Shown here piece by piece: positions 24,947 through 34,736 of a stretch of DNA of 64,000 nucleotides. This DNA comes from Clostridiaceae bacterium (GTDB taxonomy: Bacteria; Bacillota; Clostridia; Lachnospirales; Lachnospiraceae), in the NCBI GenBank assembly GCA_910575435.1, contig CAJTGI010000003.1, positions 186,001 through 250,000 on the forward strand. Reading direction: 5' to 3'. The number at the start of each line of letters is the position of its first letter. The stretch's first letter is position 1. Both the position numbers and the translations under genes were made by a program. The notes beneath the pieces were generated by a model. It ran no database searches and was not told the DNA's origin. It was given only the letters and a program-made list of their open reading frames with translations.

Positions 24947-27778
24947 ATGAAAATATCAGTGATCGTTGCTGCATACAATGCAGAGAAATATGTGGAAGAG
25001 ACCCTTGAAAGCCTCTTGCACCAGTCCATGGACGAGTACGAAGTGATTGTTGTGAACGATGGATCTTCGGATGGGACATTGGACATTTTGAGAAAGTACG
25101 AGGCTGAAAATCCCATTCTCCGGGTGATTGACCAGGAAAACGGGGGCCCTTCCGCTGCCAGGAATGCGGGGCTGGACGTGGCGAAGGGAGAGTATGTCTA
25201 TTTCTTTGATGCAGATGACATCCTGGAGCTGGATGCCCTGAGTTCCCTCTATGGATGCGCAGTGCGCATGAAGGCGGACTTGGTGATTGCCAAGTATGAT
25301 ATCTTCAACCGCTTCCGAACCTTTCCGGTAAACGGCATCAATGATTTGGTGGAAACCAAGAGGATCAAGAAATACGATCCCCGCATTCTTTGGACCTTTT
25401 CCCTGTGCAATAAGTTATTTCGGAGGGGGTTGATCGAGGAGTATTCCCTTCGCCTGCCGCCCATCTCCTATTCGGAGGATGGGGCTTTTCTGATGGAGTA
25501 CATCTATCACACCAAGAGGATTACGGGATTGGACAAGGTGGTATTCCACTACCGCAGAATGTATGACGGGATACCGGAGTCCATCACAGCCTCCGTGTCT
25601 CCCCAGAAGATTCGGGATTATATCGAGGCTCACCGGCTGATCTACCAGTCGGCGGAGAGAAGCATTCTAAAGGATTATCCCCGCTTTGCCACGCTGGAAG
25701 AGGTGGCGGAGAAGGAGGGGGACATCCATAAGTATCTGAACGAGATCGGCAGGAAGGAGCTGCAAATCCTTCTGGATCAATTTTACGCTAAGTTCTGGAA
25801 GTTGGAGCGGGATACGGTGCAGCTGCTGGTGGACGAGATCAATGCCAGGCTATCCATGCTGGATATGCGGGATATCTCCATCCTCCAGGATGGCCATCCG
25901 GAGTTTTCCCTGTTCCACATTCCCGTTTCCCAGGAGGAAGTGCTGGCCCAGGCTCACTTTACCGTAGTTCTCTATGGGGACGAGGCGTGTCGGGAAGATT
26001 TTCTGAATACCTTGGATAGCCTTCTGTTGCAGAATCTGGTGACCATGATTCTGGTGGTGCCCAGTTCTGCGGAGGAGATGATTCGGGAACATGACATGAT
26101 GCAGGGAAATATCTGTTTCCTGGAGGCAGATAGCGAGAGGGAATTGTATTACAAGGCACTGCGCCAGGCACAGACGCCTTACATTACCTTTGGCGCCAGG
26201 AAGATTGCCTATGTGAACAATGCCTTTAAATATGTGGTGAAGAGATTTATCAAGTCCTCGGCGGATTTTCTGATTGAATTGATCTATCACAGGAATTACG
26301 GGGATATCCAGGCAGTGCTTTTGAACCGCAGGGCCATGGACTCCCTGAAGCTGGGCATCGAGGACAATCCCTTCCTGTGCATGGACAATACCTTGGGAAA
26401 TAAATTTTTCAAGGTGGATTTTCTGCGCCAGTTTACCTTTGACGAGGAGAGGCATCTGAAAGAGTATTTGAAGACTTTTTATCGGACGGGGTATTTTCCT
26501 TTTAAGAATGACGGCGTGGTGCTTTATGAGGACCAGGAGGAACATTTTACGGAGTATGTGGGCACGCCGGAGACCATTGCCTTCATGCGGGAGTATTTGA
26601 GGGAAAAGCCTGCTGACTTGAAAAGTCCGGAAATTATGAGAAATCTGAATGAGGTGCTGATGAAGCTGGCCCATTTCCCCACGGAAAATGTGTTCCAGCT
26701 GATTTATAAGAAGTTGGTGGCCCTGATTAAGAAGCACCGGGTGGAAGATAAGGTGCTGTTCATCTCCATCCGAAAGGACGGGGAACTGGAGGGGAATGCC
26801 AAGGCCCTCTATCCCTACGTTAAGGGGAAGAAGGTCGTCTGTGCCAAGATGCTGCCCCACAGCAAGATGATGGAATTAAAGTTGTATTATCAGGTATATA
26901 CCAGTAAGGTGATCGTGACGGATGACTATGTGCGGTATCTCCGCTATTTCCAGCTGAAGGAAAATCAGCGGGTCATTCAGCTCTGGCATGCTTGCGGCGC
27001 ATTTAAGAAGTTCGGGCAGCGGGGCACGAATATCTCTGTCTTTTTGGACAATGCCACCCATGCCCAGTATAATCTGGTGTCGGTGAGCAGCGAGAAGATT
27101 CGCTCGATCTATGCGGACGCCTTTAATATCGATATCCACAAGGTCAAGTCTCTGGGGTGTCCCAGAACGGATTATTTTTATGATGAGAAGTGGATTGGGG
27201 ATACCAGGGAGAGGATTTATGCCAGCCATCCGGAATGGCGGGACAAGACCGTGATCATCTATGCCCCGACTTTCCGGGACGTGGATGGGAACCGCTCTGA
27301 ATTTCATCCGGAATTGGATTTTGGCTGGCTGTCGGAACAGCTCCTGCCAGGCCAGCTGTTTCTGGTATGTCCCCACCCAGTGATGAAAAATGCCATCGTG
27401 GAGGGAGAGTACGACAATATCAAGGTGGTCAGGGATTTTTCCACCAATGATTTGATGCATATTTCCGACATGCTGATTACGGATTATTCATCGGTGATTT
27501 TTGAGTATGCCCTGCTGAAAAAGCCCATCGCCTTCTTCTGCTATGATATGGCAAATTATAATCGGGGATTCTATCTGAATTATCCTGATGATTTGCCGGG
27601 AGAGGTGTATGAATCTCAGGAGGAGCTGGCGGAGTTTCTCCGAGCCAAAGACAGGCATGTGCTCACGGAGAAGTATAGCAGCTTTGTGGAGAAATATATG
27701 TCTGCCTGTGACGGGCACAGCTGCGAGAGAATTGCAGGGGTAATCAATTCCTATATGGAGGTGGGAGACCATGAGTGA
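24947..27778 (+). CDS. Bifunctional GT2 glycosyltransferase - TagF-like glycerophosphotransferase
   Basis: A 943-aa fusion. Residues 1 to about 230 are a GT2 domain: ISVIVAAYNAEKYVEETL, VVNDGSSDGT and YFFDADDILE (DxD-like). Residues from about 590 form a CDP-glycerol glycerophosphotransferase: IQLWHACGAFKKFG, LGCPRTDYF, IYAPTFRD, CPHPVM and ITDYSSVIFEYALLKKP. The middle 300 residues look helical and have no clear family. A dual enzyme could add a sugar and a polyol phosphate alternately. ATG 24947 is preferred; ATG 24935 directly abuts the AAGGA site. It overlaps the next gene by 8 bp, so translation is coupled. Confidence 0.87.
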   Translation: MKISVIVAAYNAEKYVEETLESLLHQSMDEYEVIVVNDGSSDGTLDILRKYEAENPILRVIDQENGGPSAARNAGLDVAKGEYVYFFDADDILELDALSSLYGCAVRMKADLVIAKYDIFNRFRTFPVNGINDLVETKRIKKYDPRILWTFSLCNKLFRRGLIEEYSLRLPPISYSEDGAFLMEYIYHTKRITGLDKVVFHYRRMYDGIPESITASVSPQKIRDYIEAHRLIYQSAERSILKDYPRFATLEEVAEKEGDIHKYLNEIGRKELQILLDQFYAKFWKLERDTVQLLVDEINARLSMLDMRDISILQDGHPEFSLFHIPVSQEEVLAQAHFTVVLYGDEACREDFLNTLDSLLLQNLVTMILVVPSSAEEMIREHDMMQGNICFLEADSERELYYKALRQAQTPYITFGARKIAYVNNAFKYVVKRFIKSSADFLIELIYHRNYGDIQAVLLNRRAMDSLKLGIEDNPFLCMDNTLGNKFFKVDFLRQFTFDEERHLKEYLKTFYRTGYFPFKNDGVVLYEDQEEHFTEYVGTPETIAFMREYLREKPADLKSPEIMRNLNEVLMKLAHFPTENVFQLIYKKLVALIKKHRVEDKVLFISIRKDGELEGNAKALYPYVKGKKVVCAKMLPHSKMMELKLYYQVYTSKVIVTDDYVRYLRYFQLKENQRVIQLWHACGAFKKFGQRGTNISVFLDNATHAQYNLVSVSSEKIRSIYADAFNIDIHKVKSLGCPRTDYFYDEKWIGDTRERIYASHPEWRDKTVIIYAPTFRDVDGNRSEFHPELDFGWLSEQLLPGQLFLVCPHPVMKNAIVEGEYDNIKVVRDFSTNDLMHISDMLITDYSSVIFEYALLKKPIAFFCYDMANYNRGFYLNYPDDLPGEVYESQEELAEFLRAKDRHVLTEKYSSFVEKYMSACDGHSCERIAGVINSYMEVGDHE

Positions 27779-28817
27779 GAAGAGCATTACATTTCTCAGC
27801 AACCGGGGAGCGGGGCTGAATGCGGATATGAACTTGCTGGAGAAAAACCTTGTGAATATGATGGATCAGAATAATTTTTCCAGCCGATTCTTCCTGAAGA
27901 ACGAGCGGAGGAAGAATCCCATGGCCAGGCAGGGAATTGAACTGGCAAGGAAAGAATTCTGCCGGGAACTGGCAAATGTGGTCTGTGCCGATGCCTCTCT
28001 GGCCAAGGGCATGAGGTTTCAGGAAGGAGTTCGGATTCTCTTGGCTTCCCCCTATGATTACCAGTTTAAGAATGAGATGAATTTGAGGAAGAGGGGGAAG
28101 AGGGGTACCGGATGGAAGACTTTTCGGAGGTTCACCCATGTGGTGCCTGGCTCTCCCTTTACTGCCCGGCTTATGAGAGAGGGGTATTATCTGGAGAATA
28201 CGGAATTGCTGGAGGGTATCTGCCTCCCTTTCGTGTGGGAGATGAACGTTCCAGAGAGGCAGAAAGCCGTGGGGGAGGAGATTGGCTTTTATTTTCCTGC
28301 CGTGGGAGAGAAGAAGGTTCTCGCCCTTCTTTTGAACCGGGAGAAGGAGAGCAGGAGAAATTTCCTGAAGAACTTTGATTTGAAGTCTTTTTTGGATTAT
28401 CTGGGGGAGGAATGGTTTGTATTTACTAACGTGGAGGAATTGATGGAGAATTCTTATACCCTTGGCGCCAAGTATAAAAATTCTTTCGGTTATGTGAAGC
28501 GAATCATGTCGGAACAGGACATCCTCTATGTGGCAGATGCCATGGTGACCAACAATGGGCGGTACGCCAGCTGTTTCGCATCCAGGCATAAGCCTTTATA
28601 TTGTCTCAAATATCGGGGAAGTTATTTTGAGAAATATATAAAGACGACCCATCCGGCCATGTATCTGAGAAATTTCAGGGAGCTGATGCAGGCTGATTTT
28701 TCTGTGGAGGGGGTGCCGGAGGGGCAGAGGGAATTTGACCAGTTATTTTCCTACCCGGAATTAAAGTGCCCCTACGATGCCATCGGCGCGCTTTTGAGAA
28801 GAGAGGAACCGCTGTGA
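27771..28817 (+). CDS. Uncharacterised protein, possibly degenerate glycerophosphotransferase
   Basis: A 348-aa protein with no confident family. Near residues 245-285 it reads DILYVADAMVTNNGRYASCF, then SRHKPLYCLKYRGSYFEKY. This parallels the late TagF motif (ADxLITDYSS ... KKPIxFF) in position and hydrophobic pattern but lacks the Tyr-Ser-Ser. It may be a divergent or inactive relative of its neighbours. GGAGGTG is 6 nt from the ATG, and it overlaps genes on both sides (8 bp and 4 bp). It is surely translated with the operon and probably acts in the same pathway. Confidence 0.6.
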   Translation: MSEKSITFLSNRGAGLNADMNLLEKNLVNMMDQNNFSSRFFLKNERRKNPMARQGIELARKEFCRELANVVCADASLAKGMRFQEGVRILLASPYDYQFKNEMNLRKRGKRGTGWKTFRRFTHVVPGSPFTARLMREGYYLENTELLEGICLPFVWEMNVPERQKAVGEEIGFYFPAVGEKKVLALLLNREKESRRNFLKNFDLKSFLDYLGEEWFVFTNVEELMENSYTLGAKYKNSFGYVKRIMSEQDILYVADAMVTNNGRYASCFASRHKPLYCLKYRGSYFEKYIKTTHPAMYLRNFRELMQADFSVEGVPEGQREFDQLFSYPELKCPYDAIGALLRREEPL

Positions 28818-29995
28818 GATATATGAAGAGTGCCTTTGTGGCTTGTTTTGTTTGCTTTATTGCCTTTGTGGGGCTATCTACGATTGCCGGACGAAATGAC
28901 TGGAGCCCCACGGAGGGGAGAACCCTGAACCAGTTTCCCGGCCTGGCGTACAGCCGCCTGGGGGATGTGGCCTACCTGAATAAGATAACCAATGCCTTCT
29001 CTGACCAGATCAGCGGCAGGGAGCGAAAGATCGCCCTCTACAATGACATGATGGTCAACGTGCTGGGGCAGAAATGGGTGGGCAGCGTGGCAGTGGGAAA
29101 GGAGAAGCAGCTTTATCAGGAGCCGGAGGTCATCACGGATGAGAAGGCTTATGAGCGGGAAGTCATCCGGTGCGCCGAGATCGTGAATAGGGAGGCGGCC
29201 AAGGTGGTCAAGTCCGGCGCCAGATTTATCTATATCAATTATCCCAGAAAAGATGTGGCAGTGAATGAGTTTCTGCCGGATTTTTATCTGGATTCCCGAA
29301 AGGACTACGAGAAATATATTTCTATTATGAAATCCCATCTGTCGGAGGACGTAACCTTTATCGATGCCTATGACATCTTGAAGACGCCCAAGGGTTCCAG
29401 TGCCTCGGAGCAGAGATATTATTCCAACGACCATCATGTGAATTTCCAGGGGCAGATGCTGATTTACCAAAAACTTATGTCTCTGGTGCAGGAGGAGTTC
29501 CCGGATGTGAGGGTGTGCCAGCTGTCCGATTTCCATATGGAGGAATCGGTGGTGAACGGTTCCTTTAACCGCCGTCTGGGATATGCCGTCTCTTCCCGGG
29601 AGGAGGTGCTTCAGGTGCAGCCCAAGGAACCTTGGAATTATGTGAGGAAGGATAGGAAGACTGCAATATTTGGCAGAGGAAAGGATTATGCCAGGGCGTT
29701 TATGGGCGGGGATTTTGCAAACACCGTGGTGGTTGCTTCCAAGGATGGCAAGAAGGGGAATTCCGCTCTGCCAAAGATCTTTATCAGCGGCAGTTCCTAT
29801 ACCAACAGCCTGGAGGCGTTGTGCGTGGGCAGCTTTCGCTCCATGCATTCCGTGGATTACCGCAGCAATAAATCGGGGAAGACGGTGGCGGACTACGTGG
29901 AGAAGGAGAAGCCGGACTACGTGGTCTATATACCGAACCAGTCGGACAGGCATTTTTCTTACGAGATGTTTCAATTACATTTGGGATTAAAATAG
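28814..29995 (+). CDS. DHHW/AlgJ-type SGNH-like membrane protein
   Basis: A 393-aa protein with one N-terminal membrane segment (AFVACFVCFIAFVGLSTIAG) and an outside domain. NDWSPTEGRTLNQFP is the typical start of DHHW-family proteins. NDHHVNFQGQ holds the Asp-His-His set of the SGNH-like fold, and FISGSSYTNSLEAL the serine block. Such proteins act with MBOAT partners to O-acetylate polysaccharides (AlgJ/AlgX, PatB logic), and a MBOAT gene follows. GTG 28814 is the start: AGAGGA sits 8 nt upstream and the codon overlaps the preceding stop (GTGA). It probably transfers acyl groups to the surface polymer. Confidence 0.83.
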   Translation: MRYMKSAFVACFVCFIAFVGLSTIAGRNDWSPTEGRTLNQFPGLAYSRLGDVAYLNKITNAFSDQISGRERKIALYNDMMVNVLGQKWVGSVAVGKEKQLYQEPEVITDEKAYEREVIRCAEIVNREAAKVVKSGARFIYINYPRKDVAVNEFLPDFYLDSRKDYEKYISIMKSHLSEDVTFIDAYDILKTPKGSSASEQRYYSNDHHVNFQGQMLIYQKLMSLVQEEFPDVRVCQLSDFHMEESVVNGSFNRRLGYAVSSREEVLQVQPKEPWNYVRKDRKTAIFGRGKDYARAFMGGDFANTVVVASKDGKKGNSALPKIFISGSSYTNSLEALCVGSFRSMHSVDYRSNKSGKTVADYVEKEKPDYVVYIPNQSDRHFSYEMFQLHLGLK

Positions 29996-30016
29996 ATTAT
30001 AGATGGGAGCGAGGTC

Positions 30017-31432
30017 ATGGTTTTTAGCAGTGCAATCTTCGTGTTTGGATTTCTGCCCCTGCTGCTGGGGCTGTATTTTCTGGCGGCGCCGAAATGCCGC
30101 AATTATATCCTGCTGGCGTTCAGCTTGGTTTTTTATGGATGGGGCGGCCCGGCCTACCTGATTCTCATGGTGGCTGTGGTGATGGGGGATTATGTATTCG
30201 CCCTGCTGATTTCCATGACGGAGAGGGAAAGGCTGCGGAAACTGTGGGTGGTTCTGGCAGTCTTGGGCAATCTGGGATGCCTGGGGTATTATAAGTATAC
30301 TAATTTCCTGGTGGAAAATATCAATGGCATCTTTGGCACCTCCATCCAGGTGGCCAAGATACTCCTCCCCATCGGCATCTCCTTCTTTACCTTCCAGGCT
30401 ATGAGCTATGTGATAGACGTGTATCGGCGGGACGTGGCAGTGCAGAAGAATCCTTTTTATGTGATGCTTTATGTGGCACTGTTTCCCCAGCTGGTGGCGG
30501 GACCCATCGTGCGGTACAAGACGGTGGAGGAGGAAATCATTTCCCGGAAGATTCGGGTGGATGACGTGGCAGACGGATTGGAGCGGTTTATCATCGGCTT
30601 TGGAAAGAAGATTATCATTGCCAATAATACCGGGGCTATGGCGGACTTGATTTTTGCCATGCCCGCAGTGGATGCGCCCTTGGCCTGGGCGGGAGCCATT
30701 GCCTATACCCTGCAGATATATTTTGATTTTTCTGCCTATTCAGATATGGCTATCGGCCTGGGGAGGATTTTTGGATTTCACTTTGACGAGAATTTTAACT
30801 TTCCCTACGTGTCCAGGTCGGTGGGGGACTTCTGGCGGAGATGGCATATCTCCCTGACCACCTGGTTTCGGGATTACGTGTATATTCCCCTGGGTGGAAA
30901 CAGGAAGGGGCAGCCTCGGATGTATTTCAATATGTTTGTGATCTGGGCGCTGACTGGCATCTGGCACGGAGCGGAGTGGAATTTTATCCTGTGGGGGCTT
31001 TATTATTTTATTTTTCAGGGAGCGGAAAAACTATTTTTGGGCAGGATTTTGGAAAGGATTCCCAGGCTGTTCCAGCATGCATACACGCTTCTAGTGGTCA
31101 CTTTCGGCTGGGTAATCTTTCGGTGCGATGACGGGCTTGGGCATCTGGCTCGGTATGGAAAGGCTATGTTTTCCTTTCAGGCAAGGGACAGGAGCATGGA
31201 GATCTTATCGGGATATTTGGCAAAATATGGAATCTATCTGGTGCTGGGAATTATTTTAAGCATTCCCATCTACCGCCACGTGAAGGGATTTCTGGCAGGG
31301 AGGCTTGAGCATCCGGCGGCCAGGACGCTGGCGGCGGGTTGCGGATATCTGGCGCTCCTGGCGGTGTTTTATGTGAGCGTACTGTATCTGGTGAATTCTA
31401 CTTATAATCCGTTTATCTATTTTCGGTTCTGA
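30017..31432 (+). CDS. MBOAT-family O-acyltransferase (AlgI-like)
   Basis: A 471-aa polytopic membrane protein that moves an acyl group across the membrane for polymer O-acylation. Family marks: LPIGISFFTFQAMSYVIDVYR, YFDFSAYSDMAIGLGRIFG, FWRRWHISLTTWFRDYVYIP, and the catalytic His in LTGIWHGAEWNFILWG. It starts at ATG 30017 after GCGAGG. It lies 21 bp after the DHHW gene and ends the operon at a strong bidirectional terminator. AlgI-type fits better than DltB because no dlt genes are near. Confidence 0.93.
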   Translation: MVFSSAIFVFGFLPLLLGLYFLAAPKCRNYILLAFSLVFYGWGGPAYLILMVAVVMGDYVFALLISMTERERLRKLWVVLAVLGNLGCLGYYKYTNFLVENINGIFGTSIQVAKILLPIGISFFTFQAMSYVIDVYRRDVAVQKNPFYVMLYVALFPQLVAGPIVRYKTVEEEIISRKIRVDDVADGLERFIIGFGKKIIIANNTGAMADLIFAMPAVDAPLAWAGAIAYTLQIYFDFSAYSDMAIGLGRIFGFHFDENFNFPYVSRSVGDFWRRWHISLTTWFRDYVYIPLGGNRKGQPRMYFNMFVIWALTGIWHGAEWNFILWGLYYFIFQGAEKLFLGRILERIPRLFQHAYTLLVVTFGWVIFRCDDGLGHLARYGKAMFSFQARDRSMEILSGYLAKYGIYLVLGIILSIPIYRHVKGFLAGRLEHPAARTLAAGCGYLALLAVFYVSVLYLVNSTYNPFIYFRF

Positions 31433-31467
31433 TCAGATAGATGGCTGGGAAGAGCAAATCTTATTGG

Positions 31468-31524
31468 AAGACAGGCGAATGTCCAGGGCGGGGGAGAATC
31501 CTGCCCTGGACATTCGCCTGTCTT
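31468..31524. terminator. Bidirectional terminator with a 22-bp perfect stem
   Basis: A 22-nt arm (31468-31489) is the exact reverse complement of 31503-31524, with a 13-nt loop. It lies between two convergent operons. Only moderately T-rich sequence follows on the plus side. Confidence 0.8.
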
Positions 31525-31543
31525 GTGTTCTTTATCTTATTGC

Positions 31544-33421
31544 CTAAAAGTCTTCGTCGGAATCTATTTCCTCGCTAGGAGGGGAGAATTTCATGGAGAT
31601 CCGGTAGGCTAGCCACACCAGCTTTCGTCCCTTGAAGTCCTTAATCAGAGAGAGGTAGTGGGTATTTTTGGCCTTCAGAAGTTTCATTCTTTTGGTCTGC
31701 GCATCGATTTCCTCAGTTTGCTCTGCTACCCGTCCCCGGAAGTAGGCAATTTTTTTCTGCAATTTTACATTCTGCTTAGAAACGTCCTGCCTTGCCTGAT
31801 CCTTTTTGTAAAGCAAGTAATCCCTGATCAGCTTCTGCAGGGTATGGTAGTAGAAGGCGTTTACTTCGCAGCATCGTTCCCCGTCTCTTTCCAGCAGCTG
31901 GGGCTGTTCCCTGTGGATGGCGGCGATGGTGGTGCCTAGGCCGTAATCCCAGGTTAGCACGTTGGTGCTATAGATGCGAACGGTATCATGGTAGATTTTC
32001 AAATATTTTGATTTGAAATTGCTCTCCCACTGATAGGAGTAGGATGCGCCATTTTTCTGGAGAAGCAGTTCGGACAGGGTGGCAGACATGCTGCAGGGCT
32101 CTGCCAGGTGGTCTTTCAGAAGTTCAAAGGCATCCCTGATTACCTGCTCTCCCGGTGCTGAGGCATAGATATGGGGTGAGATGCTGGTATCGTCGTAAAA
32201 GGCGAAGAAAGCCCGGGTGCGGGTGAGGAGCCGAGTGATATACTTGCATCCCCGGATATCAGCAGACAGGGCGATTCCTCCTTCCTCTAGCAGATGCTTG
32301 CATTTGAAATACTGGCCCACCACATCGAAGCGTCCCTCGCGGTAGGCTTTCTCTACCAGGGGATGTTCTGAAATATCGCAGTTTTCCTCATTGAGGCAGA
32401 TGATTCTAGCATCAAATTCCACCAGGGTTCCCTGCCAGCCCTTGACATTTTCCTCCTGGGAGGGGGACAGGGGCTGTTTTCCGAAATGGTCATAGAAAAT
32501 TCTCTTTGGAATCATGACGTAATCATCTTGGAAATAAGATTTTAGGCGGTTCTGCAGATGGGGATGTTTGGCGAAGTCTGTATTTTCGTTGATATACTCT
32601 TTATATTCCGTCAGCAAATTGACGTAAAGGTCAGCAAAGGCCGGACGGCGCACGCACATAAAGAGCAGGAGATGGGCGATATAGGGCGCGATCTCATGAA
32701 CAATCTTCGGGTTGGCGTGTTCCCTGATATATCGTACTGCGTCTACACTGCCAAGTATCTGCTTATTTGAGACGCTGGAGACTATGGAACTGTCGTGGCG
32801 GAGATAGTGGTAGTAGGCGTAGGGCACATAGGTAATCCTTTTTGCATAGGACATCATCACTGGTAGCAGTGCCACATCTTCAAACCAAAAGGAGGGAAAT
32901 TCAAATCTCCTGATGAAGTCGGTTTGATATAGCTTGGTGCAGGTGGTGATGATGTATTCTGAGTTTTTGATGAAATCCTCCCCGGTATAGACCTTTCTCG
33001 GCGAGAAGTTGAAACTGCCCTCGATGGTGGTTTCCCCGTGCAGCCCGTGACGGTAGAAGGGGCAGAACACCACCTCGCTGTGGTGCCTGATGGCAGAGGC
33101 ATACAGCGCGGAGAGCATGTCTTTCTCCACCGTGTCATCGGAATCCATAAAGAGGACGTAGTTTCCAGAAGCTTTTTTTACGCCGAAGTTTCTGGCAGCG
33201 CCAGCTCCGGCGTTTTCTTGGGAGATGACCTGGATTTTTTCCGGGTGATTTCGGGAGTATTCCTCTGCGATGGATAGGGAATTGTCCGTGGAGCCGTCAT
33301 TGACGACCAGAATCTCATAGGAATGGAATGTCTGGTCCAGAATGGAGTCCAGGGCGGCCGCAATGTACTTTTCTGCATTGTACATGGGCATAATTACGGA
33401 AATTTTGGGCGTTTTTTTCAT
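31544..33421 (-). CDS. GT2 glycosyltransferase fused to a GT32-like domain
   Basis: A 625-aa protein. Residues 1-230 are GT2 (ISVIMPMYNAEKYIAAAL, VVNDGSTDNS, VLFMDSDDTVE). Residues 300-400 match the GT32/capsular sugar transferase pattern (MIPKRIFYDHFG ... FDVVGQYFKCKHLLEEGGI), but the metal-binding D-x-D expected after it reads LSADIR, so only one Asp remains. The last 100 residues are charged and probably coiled coil. The second domain may be weak or inactive. It is the last gene of a minus-strand set with a pyruvyl transferase and a glycerophosphotransferase. Confidence 0.82.
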   Translation of the reverse strand: MKKTPKISVIMPMYNAEKYIAAALDSILDQTFHSYEILVVNDGSTDNSLSIAEEYSRNHPEKIQVISQENAGAGAARNFGVKKASGNYVLFMDSDDTVEKDMLSALYASAIRHHSEVVFCPFYRHGLHGETTIEGSFNFSPRKVYTGEDFIKNSEYIITTCTKLYQTDFIRRFEFPSFWFEDVALLPVMMSYAKRITYVPYAYYHYLRHDSSIVSSVSNKQILGSVDAVRYIREHANPKIVHEIAPYIAHLLLFMCVRRPAFADLYVNLLTEYKEYINENTDFAKHPHLQNRLKSYFQDDYVMIPKRIFYDHFGKQPLSPSQEENVKGWQGTLVEFDARIICLNEENCDISEHPLVEKAYREGRFDVVGQYFKCKHLLEEGGIALSADIRGCKYITRLLTRTRAFFAFYDDTSISPHIYASAPGEQVIRDAFELLKDHLAEPCSMSATLSELLLQKNGASYSYQWESNFKSKYLKIYHDTVRIYSTNVLTWDYGLGTTIAAIHREQPQLLERDGERCCEVNAFYYHTLQKLIRDYLLYKKDQARQDVSKQNVKLQKKIAYFRGRVAEQTEEIDAQTKRMKLLKAKNTHYLSLIKDFKGRKLVWLAYRISMKFSPPSEEIDSDEDF

Positions 33422-33492
33422 ATTTGCGTTCCCCCTCTTGCCTTTTCATTTAAATCGTGCATATTTTTCTAACTATCATCCTGGGATTGCAG

Positions 33493-34611
33493 TTACTCTT
33501 TCTGAGCCTCTTTCCGGTGGAGTGCTTGGAACAGGAAGTCCTGAGAGGTTTTCCGCTCCCGGGCCAGATGCTCATAGACCTTGTCGTAGTCTATGGAAGT
33601 GATGGGAGGCAGTTCCTGGTCGTTTTGCAGGAACTTGTCGTCCAGATCCATCAGATGAAGGAGGCTGGTCACCCGGGAATCCTTCGTTCCCCTGGCATAA
33701 GTATAGAAGTCCTTTTTGAAAATCAGCGAGAAGCATACGCCGTGGAAGGCGTTGGTAAACACATAGCTGGCATTCTGGAAGTATCCTAAGAACTCTTCGA
33801 TGCCGGCGGAAATCTTTACCTTGTCAAGATAGAAGTTGCCGTAGTAGACGCTCACCTCGATGACTTTTAATCCCAAATCCCTTGCGACCTTCTTGGCATC
33901 CCGCACCATTTTCTTATTATTTTTCAGGCAGTTGTATACCAGCACGTATCCCTGCTCCTTGGGCGGGGTGATGATATCCTGGTAATCCTTGGCATCCAGA
34001 AGCAAGGTGGGGTCTAGGACATTGTATACTTTCTTGTCCGTGAATTGCTGGGTAAATTCAGCACCCTGCACCTCCCGCACGGAGATGGCGTCAAAGTTTT
34101 TCAAAAGTTCCCGGAATTTCTCCTGGCGCTTTTCAGAAAATTTGGTGTAGCCGATGCAGGCGGCGTAGGATATCTTATTCTTATCCTGCATGGAGGGCAG
34201 GTTGCAGAAGAAACCATTGTCGAAGCCCTGGGTGCTGTGGGGGCTCCAGATTACGTCGCTCTCGCAGACGATGGTGTCGAAATCCAGTTTCGCTTTTTTT
34301 AACTGCTTTTCCGTGTACCGTCTGGTGGAGCGGTAGTGCTCCTGGAAAAAATTCATAAATTTATTGTACTTGACGATGTTTGGGAAAAAATTTCCCAGCC
34401 AGAACAGGGAGCGGCGAAACTGTTCCTTTGGCTGTCTGGCAATCACGGGGTATTTCATATTATATGATTTCATAAAGCGGGGCAGGTAATCGATAATTAC
34501 ATTGTCGATGCCGTGCATGTCCAGATAGTGCTGGAAGGCATAGGAATGCAATGCCGCGCCATAGTTCAGGTGCTTTGAATATTTGTTGATGCTGATAATG
34601 CCTACTTTCAT
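33493..34611 (-). CDS. Polysaccharide pyruvyl transferase family protein (copy 1)
   Basis: A 372-aa protein of the CsaB/PssM family, predicted to add a pyruvate ketal from PEP to a surface glycan. Typical patterns: KVGIISINKYSKHLNYGAALHSYAFQ at the start (loop form of NYGAxLQ), VCESDVIWSP, ISVREVQGAE, VLDPTLLLD, and the late TNAFHGVCFSLIFKKDF. GAGGA lies 6 nt before the ATG. The 194-bp upstream gap holds a direct repeat and element copy C. Several CsaB-family proteins ketalate wall polymers to anchor SLH proteins; no SLH protein is seen here. Confidence 0.85.
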   Translation of the reverse strand: MKVGIISINKYSKHLNYGAALHSYAFQHYLDMHGIDNVIIDYLPRFMKSYNMKYPVIARQPKEQFRRSLFWLGNFFPNIVKYNKFMNFFQEHYRSTRRYTEKQLKKAKLDFDTIVCESDVIWSPHSTQGFDNGFFCNLPSMQDKNKISYAACIGYTKFSEKRQEKFRELLKNFDAISVREVQGAEFTQQFTDKKVYNVLDPTLLLDAKDYQDIITPPKEQGYVLVYNCLKNNKKMVRDAKKVARDLGLKVIEVSVYYGNFYLDKVKISAGIEEFLGYFQNASYVFTNAFHGVCFSLIFKKDFYTYARGTKDSRVTSLLHLMDLDDKFLQNDQELPPITSIDYDKVYEHLARERKTSQDFLFQALHRKEAQKE

Positions 34612-34636
34612 AATTATTCCTCATTTCTCCTTTTTT

Positions 34637-34724
34637 CTGTATAGGAAACTGCTCGGTTTTTCGACAAAGAACGAAAGTTCTTAGAAGAACGCCGATTTTG
34701 AATTCCTGTATAGGAAACTGCTCG
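34637..34724. repeat. 19-bp direct repeat pair upstream of pyruvyl transferase copy 1
   Basis: CTGTATAGGAAACTGCTCG occurs at 34637-34655 and again, identical, at 34706-34724. Between the two, AGAAC/GTTCT forms a short hairpin. A shorter relative (TATAGGAAACT) is seen at about 61790. It lies between element copy C and the pyruvyl transferase start. Confidence 0.8.
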
Positions 34725-34736
34725 CATTTCCGATGG

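Noticed and set aside
25850-29974. Long minus-strand open frames opposite the polymer genes (for example 25850-26860 and 28874-29974)
   Set aside because: They lie antisense to well-supported genes, lack recognisable motifs, and are His/Pro/Leu-rich as expected of reverse-complement shadows.
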